NCBI RefSeq assembly: GCF_000425825.1
Contig: NZ_AUEE01000007.1
Coordinates: 90,542 to 154,541 of the forward strand
Reading direction: 5' to 3'
Length of the DNA stretch: 64,000 bases
Source of the DNA: Jeotgalicoccus marinus DSM 19772
GTDB taxonomy: Bacteria; Bacillota; Bacilli; Staphylococcales; Salinicoccaceae
Each line of letters starts with the position of its first letter. Positions within the stretch are counted from its first letter, which is position 1. Below the pieces are notes generated by a model, which saw nothing but the letters and a program-made list of their open reading frames with translations, ran no database searches and was not told the origin of the DNA. The translations under genes were made by a program, and so were the position numbers. Positions 1 through 7,411 of the stretch are shown here, piece after piece.

Positions 1-1
1 G

Positions 2-880
2 CCATTAACTGGAAGACAAGCACCATTGACTATGGGACATGAGTTCTCTGGCGTGATAGAAGAAGTTGGTAGTGGGGTAGATGGCCTTAAAGTAGGAGAT
101 AAGGTTACTATCAATCCTCTAATTACAGGTAAGGTTCATGACAATCCTTTAGTTGACATGTACAAAGGATTTACCTTTGTTGGTCTCGGTAGTGATGGTG
201 GATTTGCTGACTTTACAGTTGTTGATCAGCGAAATATAGTCAAATTACAAGATGACACATCATTACAAATTGGAGCGCTTGTAGAACCTACAGCTGTTGC
301 ATTACAAGCTATTAGAGAATCTGAAATGAATTTCAGTGATTCTGTTGCAGTATTTGGGGCTGGACCGATTGGGTTGTTAACTGTTATTGCAGCTCGTGCA
401 GCTGGTGCTAAGGATATTATCGTTTTTGATTTAAGTGATAATCGCTTAGAAAAAGCTAAAGAAGTTGGAGCAACTTATGTTGTTAACTCAGGCAATGAGG
501 ACCCTGAAGAATTTGTGAAAAAATATTATCCTGATGGTGTGGATAGAGCTTTTGAAGTCGCAGGTGTTCCGGTAACTGTGAATCAAGCCATTGCTGTGAC
601 ACGAGCTCGAGGTATGGTAACTATCGTCTCTATTTTTGAAAAAGAAATGGATTTCAATCCAATGTTACTCACGGCAAGTGGTGTAAGAATTTCATCTACA
701 CTTGCATATGAGCCAGATATTTTTGAAGCAACTGTTAAAATGATCGAAAGTGGTCAAATCGACCCAAGCCCAGTCATTACAGATCAGATTGAACTGGAAG
801 ATGTTGTGACAAAAGGCTTTGAAGAATTGTTAAATAATAAGAATCAATCTAAGATCTTAGTTAAATTAAGTGGAGAATAA
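2..880 (+). CDS. Zinc-dependent alcohol dehydrogenase, (R,R)-butanediol dehydrogenase type (5' end outside window)
   Basis: Medium-chain NAD(P)-dependent dehydrogenase, probably interconverting 2,3-butanediol and acetoin in the cytoplasm. The reading frame is open to the window edge and runs PLTGRQAPLTMGHEFSG before any good start, so the first methionine at 26 is internal; roughly 55-60 N-terminal residues are missing. Visible are the catalytic zinc motif GHE, the EP segment after GALV, and the Rossmann motif GAGPIG near fragment residue 119. The four-cysteine structural zinc loop usual in this family is absent: the corresponding stretch (NPLITGKVHDNPLVDMYKG) has no cysteine. Family assignment is firm, the butanediol substrate is inferred from the PLTG...GHEFSG and NPL signatures. 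Confidence 0.75.
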   Translation, partial: PLTGRQAPLTMGHEFSGVIEEVGSGVDGLKVGDKVTINPLITGKVHDNPLVDMYKGFTFVGLGSDGGFADFTVVDQRNIVKLQDDTSLQIGALVEPTAVALQAIRESEMNFSDSVAVFGAGPIGLLTVIAARAAGAKDIIVFDLSDNRLEKAKEVGATYVVNSGNEDPEEFVKKYYPDGVDRAFEVAGVPVTVNQAIAVTRARGMVTIVSIFEKEMDFNPMLLTASGVRISSTLAYEPDIFEATVKMIESGQIDPSPVITDQIELEDVVTKGFEELLNNKNQSKILVKLSGE

Positions 881-896
881 TATATTTAGTTTTAGT

Positions 897-932
897 GGCT
901 CTCTGTGCTCATGACAGAGGGCCATTATTCAT
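897..932 (+). terminator. Rho-independent terminator after the dehydrogenase
   Basis: GGCTCTCTGT and ACAGAGGGCC form a 10-bp stem with one G-T pair around a short loop, followed by an AT-rich ATTATTCATTTT stretch. The weak T-tract makes this a moderate terminator. It lies 17 bases past the stop codon. Confidence 0.6.
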
Positions 933-995
933 TTTAACATCAGTTTGCCCATCAACCATTTAGGGAAATAATTTGTATGAGATTGTTGAAAGTGA

Positions 996-1862
996 GTGAT
1001 GGTCTTGAATCAAAAATGGCATAATAATTTACCAATTTCCGATATTGTTTCTATTAGCCCTGTTGCTGGTGGGGACGTTAATGATGCATATAAAGTAGAA
1101 ACTAAATCTAAAGAATATTTTCTCTTGGTACAGCCGAACCGTACTGAGGCATTTTATTTATCTGAAGCAGCGGGTCTTAAAAAGTTTGCTGAGATTGGTG
1201 TCAATGCACCAAAAGTAATCAGTAGTGGGGAAATCGATGGTGATGCATATTTACTGCTTTCATTTATTGATGAGGGCAGTGGTAGTCAAGCTGATTTAGG
1301 TCATATGGTGGCTAAATTACATTTAGAACATAATGAAAATGGTCAATTTGGTTATGATTTTCCACATGAAGGTGGGGATATGACCTTTGATAATGCATGG
1401 ACGGATTCTTGGATAGAACTATTTGTGGAACGACGACTCGATGTAATTCGAGATATAGTCTTAGAAAGAGGTTACTGGAATAAGGATGACCTAGATCTAT
1501 ACGATAAAACACGCCAGGTCATCGTAAAAACGTTAGAAAACCATAATAGCAAACCGTCATTCTTACATGGTGATTTGTGGGCAGGAAATTACATGTTTGA
1601 ACGTGATGGGACACCTGTCTTATTTGATCCGTCCCCATTCTATGGAGACCGTGAGTTTGATTTAGGTGCGACAACTGTTTTTGGTGGATTCAGTGGCGAC
1701 TTCTATGATGCTTATGATGAGGCTTATCCATTAGAAGCTGATGCATGGAAGCGGATTAGGTTTTATAAATTCTATTTAATTTTTGTACATCTTGCGAAAT
1801 TTGGTGGCTTATATAAGAGCAGCTGTAAAGAATTAATGATGGATATTATTTCAGAAGCATAA
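996..1862 (+). CDS. Fructosamine kinase family protein
   Basis: Cytoplasmic kinase of the fructosamine-3-kinase/ketosamine kinase family, which phosphorylates sugar adducts on protein amines so that they fall off (deglycation). The 288-residue length is normal. The catalytic loop HGDLWAGN (from residue 191) and the metal-binding DPSPFYGDREFDLG segment are intact. N-terminal QPNRTEAFYLSEAAGL matches the family nucleotide-binding lobe. Translation could start at GTG 996 or ATG 999; both sit behind a weak GAAAGTGAG site. It stands alone after a terminator. An aminoglycoside kinase is less likely because of the YGDRE motif. Confidence 0.88.
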   Translation: MMVLNQKWHNNLPISDIVSISPVAGGDVNDAYKVETKSKEYFLLVQPNRTEAFYLSEAAGLKKFAEIGVNAPKVISSGEIDGDAYLLLSFIDEGSGSQADLGHMVAKLHLEHNENGQFGYDFPHEGGDMTFDNAWTDSWIELFVERRLDVIRDIVLERGYWNKDDLDLYDKTRQVIVKTLENHNSKPSFLHGDLWAGNYMFERDGTPVLFDPSPFYGDREFDLGATTVFGGFSGDFYDAYDEAYPLEADAWKRIRFYKFYLIFVHLAKFGGLYKSSCKELMMDIISEA

Positions 1863-1920
1863 ATTACCAGTAGTGGGGGTATATATTATAAAATTTCACT
1901 AATAGTGAGGGCGATGAAAT

Positions 1921-2703
1921 ATGGAAGAAGCTAGAAAAGTAATGTATAAGAGACTGAAAGTTTTGCATAAGGCGTATACCAATTTTAGAAATAATCCTTT
2001 TAATCCAGACTATGCGCATGAAATACGCACAAATAGTAGGAAACTGAGAAGTATGTTTAACTTTTTAAAAAATTCTATGGATGAAGCGGACTATGATCAT
2101 GTTAATAATTCATTGAAAGACTTTGCTTCTATCTATGGACCAGTTAGGGAAATTGATGTATTAAATGATTGGTGTACAGTTGTTGCGACTAAAGAACCAG
2201 AGTTAAGTAATGAATACAAAGAATTATTTAATCATTTTACTAAAGAACGTCGCCGTGAAATGAACCGCACATTTAATAAAACGAATACTTTAACCTCAAC
2301 AACAGCAATAGACGATGCAACAAAAGCCATTGAGCAATTATCTTTTAAAAAGCCAAAAAAACTAGATAAGGACATTAAGAAGCAATTGCAAAAGAAAGAA
2401 GAAAAGTTGCTGGAAAACTTTGAGCATTTAGATTTAGAAGACTATGAAGGCGTACATGAATTAAGAAAAGAAGCAAAAAAATTACGCTATCCTGCTGAGG
2501 ATTTAGGTAAATTATCGTCTGTGACGCACAAGAAGATTGCATCAAAGGCAGAAGATATTCAGGATGATTTAGGTCAACTGACAGATGCAGAGGTAAATAT
2601 TAGATTGCTTAATAACTATGCTGAGAAAACTGATAATGAATCGCTTAAGCAATTATTTTTAGACCTTGCTGACATACAAAAGCAAGAGTTGCCTAGCAAG
2701 TAA
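1921..2703 (+). CDS. CHAD domain protein
   Basis: All-helical CHAD protein of 260 residues; the family binds inorganic polyphosphate through conserved histidines and basic residues. The N-terminal half shows HEIRTNSRKLRSMFNFLK, and the second repeat shows VHELRKEAKKLRYPAEDLG followed by QDDLGQLTDAEV, the two internally similar helical bundles expected of CHAD. No CYTH triphosphatase domain is attached, so this is a stand-alone CHAD protein. The start ATG follows AGTGAGGGCG. It lies 58 bases after the fructosamine kinase and may be cotranscribed. The exact role is unknown. Confidence 0.85.
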   Translation: MEEARKVMYKRLKVLHKAYTNFRNNPFNPDYAHEIRTNSRKLRSMFNFLKNSMDEADYDHVNNSLKDFASIYGPVREIDVLNDWCTVVATKEPELSNEYKELFNHFTKERRREMNRTFNKTNTLTSTTAIDDATKAIEQLSFKKPKKLDKDIKKQLQKKEEKLLENFEHLDLEDYEGVHELRKEAKKLRYPAEDLGKLSSVTHKKIASKAEDIQDDLGQLTDAEVNIRLLNNYAEKTDNESLKQLFLDLADIQKQELPSK

Positions 2704-2732
2704 AAAATGCATGCCATGAAGCATGCATTTTT
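2703..2732 (+). terminator. Terminator after CHAD gene
   Basis: Perfect 10-bp stem AAATGCATGC/GCATGCATTT with loop CATGAA, starting right at the stop codon and ending in a short T run; A-rich on the 5' side, so it may also work for the convergent MerR gene. Confidence 0.7.
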
Positions 2733-2763
2733 GGATTATATAAGTTTAATCAATTTTTCACAC

Positions 2764-3519
2764 TTATTTTGTATACTCAAGCACTGCGTCTCTTAAAAAT
2801 TCAGCACCCTGATCTACATGTTGATTATAATAGTGCTTGAATCGTTCGTCTTGAACGTACATTTCCACCAAGCCTCTATGCGCTTCTTTAGAATAAGAAG
2901 GCCAGCTGAAGCTTAGCCACTCCTTATGTTTACTCGCGAGTAGTTTGGCAGCTTCAGAAGCTGGATCATTAGTTTGTATTGCTGTTTTTAACAACTCGAT
3001 AATTTCTTGTTCTAGATTTCTGAACGCTTCGTAATCATCTTCACTCATGCCCATTAATTTTGCATTGCTTTCGTCTATGGTTGTATCACCATATTTTGCT
3101 CTAATCTCAATGCCGAATTCTGCTTCGTTTTTATTGATTAAATCTTTTTTAAACCCTTCAAATTTTTCTTGATCTGACATATCGATCTCTCCTTTATGAT
3201 TCAAAATCGTCTTTTCCACGGTTTTGATTATTTCGTCGAGGCGGGTACGTTCGTCAGTCAATGCTTTATAGTGCGCATTTAAAGTGTTAAGCGCTTCAAA
3301 ATCACTATCATTAATCATCTGTTTGATTTCTTTTAAGCCAACATCCAATTCTCGATAAAAGAGAATCTGCTGCAGCAAATCGACTTCTTTTTTACCATAA
3401 ATTCGATAACCTGATGTTGAGATTTTAGCTGGCTTGAGTAAGTCAATCTGGTCGTAATATCTCAATGTACGACTAGAAACGCCTGATAATTTTGCGAGCT
3501 GACTGACTGTATATTCCAT
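2764..3519 (-). CDS. MerR-family regulator with TipAS-like ligand domain
   Basis: Transcription activator of the TipA/MtaN type. Residues 1-70 form the MerR winged helix (EYTVSQLAKLSGVSSRTLRYYDQIDLLKPAKIS), residues about 70-115 the dimer coiled coil, and residues about 120-250 a TipAS domain (FKKDLINKNEAEFGIEIRAKYG ... WLSFSWPSYSKEAHRGLVEMYVQDERFKHYYN). TipAS domains bind thiopeptides or other hydrophobic compounds. I chose ATG 3519 (251 residues): it follows AGGAGGG at correct spacing, whereas the longer frame from 3543 would begin inside the promoter -10 box. The dyad in its own promoter suggests autoregulation. Confidence 0.9.
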   Translation of the reverse strand: MEYTVSQLAKLSGVSSRTLRYYDQIDLLKPAKISTSGYRIYGKKEVDLLQQILFYRELDVGLKEIKQMINDSDFEALNTLNAHYKALTDERTRLDEIIKTVEKTILNHKGEIDMSDQEKFEGFKKDLINKNEAEFGIEIRAKYGDTTIDESNAKLMGMSEDDYEAFRNLEQEIIELLKTAIQTNDPASEAAKLLASKHKEWLSFSWPSYSKEAHRGLVEMYVQDERFKHYYNQHVDQGAEFLRDAVLEYTK

Positions 3520-3541
3520 ATCATCCCTCCTGACATTTCTC

Positions 3542-3572
3542 ATAATAAGAGTTGACGTAACGTCAAGGTCAA
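3542..3572 (-). promoter_or_regulatory. MerR-type promoter/operator with 19-bp spacer
   Basis: Read on the minus strand: -35 TTGACC (3572-3567), 19-bp spacer, -10 TATTAT (3547-3542). The spacer carries a 15-bp near-perfect palindrome TTGACGTTACGTCAA (3552-3566). Overlong 19-20-bp spacers with a central dyad are characteristic of MerR-family activated promoters, so this is most likely the regulator's own binding site. The predicted start of transcription is near 3535, giving a leader of about 15 bases that contains the AGGAGGG ribosome site. Confidence 0.85.
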
Positions 3573-3576
3573 GTGT

Positions 3577-3675
3577 TTATTTAGAATTTTTGTTGTTGGT
3601 AGATATAAAGAGGGCAATGGCAAGAATTAAGAAGGCAAAAAAGGCAATACCAATTGCTATCAGTACCTGAATCAT
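3577..3675 (-). CDS. 32-residue single-span membrane peptide
   Basis: Small frame starting at ATG 3675 behind GGAGAG with correct spacing. The product begins MIQVLIAIGIAFFAF, continues as an unbroken hydrophobic helix to about residue 24, and ends with a polar tail (STNNKNSK). It is a typical single-pass small membrane protein with the tail probably in the cytoplasm. It lies directly upstream of, and on the same strand as, the MerR/TipAS gene, its stop codon 5 bases before that gene's -35 box. Function unknown; I do not recognise a family. The good ribosome site and all-hydrophobic composition support it being real. Confidence 0.6.
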   Translation of the reverse strand: MIQVLIAIGIAFFAFLILAIALFISTNNKNSK

Positions 3676-3781
3676 ATTTATCTCTCCTTCGTTATCATCT
3701 TCAATGTATCATATTTATTTAGATAACATAAATTTAATGGTAAAATAATGTAAAGGAACTATAGAAAGAAGTTGAGAATAA

Positions 3782-4249
3782 ATGGATCCCTTATCAGTAT
3801 GGTTAGATGTAATTGTTATCGTCGGCTTGTTTATTGCCCTAATTGTGGCCTTAGGTGCATATACAGCAAGAAAACGTTCTGAAGTGATGACGACACAACC
3901 GAAATTAATGATTGATGAAGTGGGTTGGCGAACGGATGACCGCGGTAGATATATGATGTTTCGCGTAGAAAATAAGAGTGATAACCCATTTCAAATTAGT
4001 AAGGTCTATGTAAAAGGTTATGATTTTACGACTAAATATCATTACATCAAAGAAGAAGATGAGAATGATGTTGTCATCATAAAATTTTATATGCAACCTG
4101 ACCAAACACTCAATTCTCGCATTAGAATAAATTATCGAGACTTTAATAATAAACCCCACACAGTAATGTCAGTTCGCCTAGATATGGAAGGTGGAGAACT
4201 CACATATGAAGCTGAAGGAACGAAATTCATTTTAACCAAAACCAAATAA
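3782..4249 (+). CDS. Membrane-anchored hypothetical protein
   Basis: 155-residue protein with one N-terminal membrane helix (about residues 6-27, VWLDVIVIVGLFIALIVALG) followed by a basic stretch (TARKRSE) and a soluble domain of about 115 residues rich in beta strands (RYMMFRVENKSDNPFQISKVYVKGYDF). The AxTxRKR boundary suggests the soluble part is cytoplasmic by the positive-inside rule, though this is uncertain. The phrase VENKSDNPFQI resembles beta-sandwich domains that describe protein-protein contact. I do not recognise the family. The ribosome site is weak (GAAAGAAG). Confidence 0.75.
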   Translation: MDPLSVWLDVIVIVGLFIALIVALGAYTARKRSEVMTTQPKLMIDEVGWRTDDRGRYMMFRVENKSDNPFQISKVYVKGYDFTTKYHYIKEEDENDVVIIKFYMQPDQTLNSRIRINYRDFNNKPHTVMSVRLDMEGGELTYEAEGTKFILTKTK

Positions 4250-4254
4250 TGTCA

Positions 4255-4291
4255 TAAAAAAAGGTCAATGTGATATCACATTGACCTTTTG
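4255..4291. terminator. Bidirectional terminator
   Basis: AAAAGGTCAATGTGA pairs perfectly with TCACATTGACCTTTT; A-run on the left and T-run on the right let it serve both the plus-strand membrane protein and the minus-strand lipoprotein, whose stop codons converge on it. Confidence 0.85.
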
Positions 4292-4307
4292 GCTTATAAG
4301 TAGAAGA

Positions 4308-4907
4308 CTATTCTTCAGAATCTTCACCAGACTCTTCTGATTCAGCAGAATCTACTGCAGAGAAGTCAAGTTCTAGCGTTTCGTCAAGTTCTTCTGTTTC
4401 CTCTAACGGGTTTTCTCTAGCCTGAAGGTGAGTGTCCATCTCGGGATCGAGTGGTCCATATACAACAACAGCAGTCGAAGATTCCCCTGCATCCACTAAT
4501 TCTGAACTTGCTGCCTTACCTTCATCGAACTCGCTGCCATCTTCTAAATCCATTGTTAAGTTATCTGTCGGTGCTTCACCTGCATCACTAAGTTGCCTAA
4601 CAGCTAAGTCTAAACTGAATGATTCAGAAGGTGTTACAGCATTATCGGTTGTATTTTCAAAATCAAATTCGACGGCAACTGCAGGTACAGACGTTTCATT
4701 ACCTTCTTCGTCTGTTGATGGTACTTCAACGACTGTAAAGTTGTTGAAAGTGTAGTCACCATTTGCCCCTGAATACGAAAGTGAATCTTCGCTCGCTTCT
4801 TCTGTGCCTTCGTTGTCCGCTTGATCTTCTTCAGTAGCATTACCACATGCAGCAAGTGCTAGTGTTAACGCCATACCTCCCATAATAAATGGTTTTTTAA
4901 AGTCCAT
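4308..4907 (-). CDS. Acidic lipoprotein with DUF5067/DUF4352-like domain
   Basis: 199-residue predicted lipoprotein. Signal peptide MDFKKPFIMGGMALTLALAAC with a lipobox LAAC ending at Cys21, so it should be lipidated and exposed on the outer face of the membrane. An acidic linker (TEEDQADNEGTEEASED) leads into a beta-sandwich domain of about 110 residues (YTFNNFTVVEVP ... AVAVEFDFENTTDNAVTP ... SSTAVVVYGPL), which looks like the DUF5067/DUF4352 group of immunoglobulin-like domains common in Firmicute lipoproteins. The C-terminus is strongly acidic, a composition often seen in salt-tolerant bacteria. Function unknown. Confidence 0.82.
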   Translation of the reverse strand: MDFKKPFIMGGMALTLALAACGNATEEDQADNEGTEEASEDSLSYSGANGDYTFNNFTVVEVPSTDEEGNETSVPAVAVEFDFENTTDNAVTPSESFSLDLAVRQLSDAGEAPTDNLTMDLEDGSEFDEGKAASSELVDAGESSTAVVVYGPLDPEMDTHLQARENPLEETEELDETLELDFSAVDSAESEESGEDSEE

Positions 4908-4982
4908 TATAAATCCCCCTAAGTTTGATTACTCAACTTCAATTATATAGAATTTTTTGTTAAATACAATTTCTAATTGAAA

Positions 4983-5900
4983 TTATATTCCAGTTAAGCC
5001 ATAAATGATAAGGCCTATTGTCATAAGTAGCCCCATCACTGTGTTTAATTTACCCATTGAAGCCATTGCTGGAATCAATTCGACAGGGGTATTCCCTTTT
5101 TTCATCAGCATAATTGTTTTTATGGCTAAGGGAATTGATAGAAGAGGAATGAGTAGAAATACTGACCCCATATCTGTGAAAAATGCCATATAAATTAAGA
5201 ATAAGTATGAAAATAGTAACAACACGGCTGCAGTCGCTACAGCAAATGGTTTACCGACTAATATCACATATGTTTTTCGTCCGCTCTCCTTATCTTTCTT
5301 ACGGTCCCGAATATTATTCGCCATATTCAAAAGACCGATAGTGATTGCTGATGGTATTGACATCAGTAGTGGGAAGACATGAAGTGTACCAGTATGGATA
5401 TAAAAGGTAATCATTATGATAACTGTTCCCATGAAAAATCCGGCAAATATTTCACCGAAAGGCGTCCAAGATATTGGAATAGGCCCGCCTGTATAGAGGT
5501 AACCGATCGCCATAGAAATCGCACCAACTAAGAGAATCCAAAAGGAAGAATTAATCGTGATGATTATGCCTAGTATCCCAGCGATTACATAAAAGCTAAT
5601 CGCAATAGACAAGACAAGCTTCGGGCTCATGCCATTTCTGACAATGGCACCAGCAATACCAACAGACTCATGGGAATCGAGACCACGTTTAAAGTCGTAG
5701 TACTCGTTGAACATATTCGTTGCAGACTGAATTAACAAAGTTGCAATTAACATGAGAAAGAACATGGTCCAGCGAATATCACTGAACAACATGACACTCG
5801 CCGTACCAATAAAGACCGGAACAAAACTTGCTGTTAATGTATGAGGTCGCGTTAGCATTAAATATTTTTTAATTCCTGTATGAACAGTAGCTTCTTGCAT
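4983..5900 (-). CDS. menA: 1,4-dihydroxy-2-naphthoate polyprenyltransferase
   Basis: Integral membrane prenyltransferase of the UbiA family that joins a polyprenyl chain to 1,4-dihydroxy-2-naphthoate, giving demethylmenaquinone. The 305-residue protein has about eight or nine membrane helices. Both aspartate-rich prenyl-diphosphate motifs are visible: NMFNEYYDFKRGLDS near residue 65 and NNIRDRKKDKESGRKT near residue 195. The start ATG follows AAGGAG. It is transcribed away from menF, with a 116-base divergent promoter region between the two; this menA/menF arrangement is conserved in staphylococci. Confidence 0.95.
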   Translation of the reverse strand: MQEATVHTGIKKYLMLTRPHTLTASFVPVFIGTASVMLFSDIRWTMFFLMLIATLLIQSATNMFNEYYDFKRGLDSHESVGIAGAIVRNGMSPKLVLSIAISFYVIAGILGIIITINSSFWILLVGAISMAIGYLYTGGPIPISWTPFGEIFAGFFMGTVIIMITFYIHTGTLHVFPLLMSIPSAITIGLLNMANNIRDRKKDKESGRKTYVILVGKPFAVATAAVLLLFSYLFLIYMAFFTDMGSVFLLIPLLSIPLAIKTIMLMKKGNTPVELIPAMASMGKLNTVMGLLMTIGLIIYGLTGI

Positions 5901-6016
5901 GACTTTCTCCTTTAAAACATGATGTGCTTAATTTTATCATATTTAAGTCTTGTCCATACACACAGTCGTTAAAAAATGATAAAATGAAACTAATTATATT
6001 GAAGGTAGTGTGACTC

Positions 6017-7411
6017 ATGAAATTAGAATCGTCTAAAACTTTTATAGAGCAGATCACTTTGGATTCTGATCGTCAGTATTTAACTTTGCATCTCCCTATA
6101 AATGAATATCAAATCGACGAAGAGCAAATTTTTACTTATTTCAAGGAATCCAAGGGCTCACGCTATTGGTTTAGGTCAAAAGATAATACATATAATACGA
6201 TTGGCATTAATTATATAGATAGTATCTGGAGAGATCGATTTAATCCAATTGCTCTACAGGAAAGTAAACAAAAATTATTTTCAAATATTCAAATGGAACC
6301 ACTTGCAGATTACTTAAAATCAAAATTGAACTTGTTTGGTGGCACACTGTTTGATGATAAGGATACTACGGATGAGTGGAATGAGTTTAGAATGGTCGAA
6401 TTCCATTTACCAGAATGGCAATTTGATTTAAAAAATCAAGAATTATTTTTAACACGCTTAAAATCTACGGCTAATTTAAATGAGTTAATTGAAGAAATAG
6501 ATGAAGTCTTATCTTCTATAGAAGCGATTGAGTTAGTGGATAAGGATAAGCCAGTAGTTAAAAGTATGAGAGACATCTTCCCTAAAGAGTGGAAGGAATT
6601 AGTTGATGAGGCAATTGAAAAACTGGATGGTGACTTTAAAAAAGTCGTGCTTGCTAGGCAAAAATTAATCAGATTTGAGTCTAAAGCAAAACGCTTGTAT
6701 TTAATAAGGCGTTTAAAAGACGAGGCAGATACGTACACGATATATTATGAAAAAGGGAAGTCGACCTTTGTATCTAAGACACCTGAAAAATTGTTTTCAA
6801 TTTATGGTGAAGAATTAAGTACAAATGCGATTGCTGGTTCTATAGAAAGACTCGTTGATCCTGACGAAAACGATGAACACAAGGACTTCTTATTACAAGA
6901 TGAGAAAAATCTTTTTGAACACAAAGTTGTTAGAGAGTCTATCATCAATGATATTGCACCATTTTCTGATGGTTTAAACTATACTAAGAAACCACAGCTA
7001 TTAGAAAATAAATATATTTATCATTTGTATACACCGATTCAGGCGATGTTGAATAGTGAAGCTGATGAATTTAAAATATTAAAACAAATTCATCCAACAC
7101 CAGCAGTCGGTGGACTACCAAAAGAGAAAGCAAGAGAATATATCAAGGAAAATGAATACGGTACAAGAGGTTTATACGCAGCCCCACTTGGCCTCATTCA
7201 TCAAGATAAGGAATGTGAATTTGCCGTAGGCTTAAGATCTATGTTGATTTCAGCGAGTAGTGCAACCTTGTTTGCAGGATGTGGAATCGTTAAAGGTTCT
7301 GATGCAGAAGCTGAATTTCAAGAAACGGAAATCAAGTTCACACCGATGTTAAACGTCCTGGAGGCGACTACTAATGACTTATACAAACGCACTAACAGCG
7401 CAAACGTTTAA
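6017..7411 (+). CDS. menF: Isochorismate synthase
   Basis: First committed enzyme of menaquinone synthesis, converting chorismate to isochorismate (Mg2+ dependent). The 464-residue length fits. The chorismate-binding domain occupies the C-terminal two thirds, with FVSKTPEKLFSIYGEELSTNAIAGSI, LFEHKVVRESI, HPTPAVGGLPKEKARE and the end motif GCGIVKGSDAEAEFQETEIKFTPML. It opens the menFDHB operon; its last 38 bases overlap menD, indicating translational coupling. The N-terminal 150 residues are weakly conserved, as is normal in this family. Confidence 0.95.
   Translation: MKLESSKTFIEQITLDSDRQYLTLHLPINEYQIDEEQIFTYFKESKGSRYWFRSKDNTYNTIGINYIDSIWRDRFNPIALQESKQKLFSNIQMEPLADYLKSKLNLFGGTLFDDKDTTDEWNEFRMVEFHLPEWQFDLKNQELFLTRLKSTANLNELIEEIDEVLSSIEAIELVDKDKPVVKSMRDIFPKEWKELVDEAIEKLDGDFKKVVLARQKLIRFESKAKRLYLIRRLKDEADTYTIYYEKGKSTFVSKTPEKLFSIYGEELSTNAIAGSIERLVDPDENDEHKDFLLQDEKNLFEHKVVRESIINDIAPFSDGLNYTKKPQLLENKYIYHLYTPIQAMLNSEADEFKILKQIHPTPAVGGLPKEKAREYIKENEYGTRGLYAAPLGLIHQDKECEFAVGLRSMLISASSATLFAGCGIVKGSDAEAEFQETEIKFTPMLNVLEATTNDLYKRTNSANV

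Noticed and set aside
996..1862. Aminoglycoside-resistance kinase
   Set aside because: The HGDLWAGN and YGDREFDLG motifs specify the fructosamine kinase family instead.
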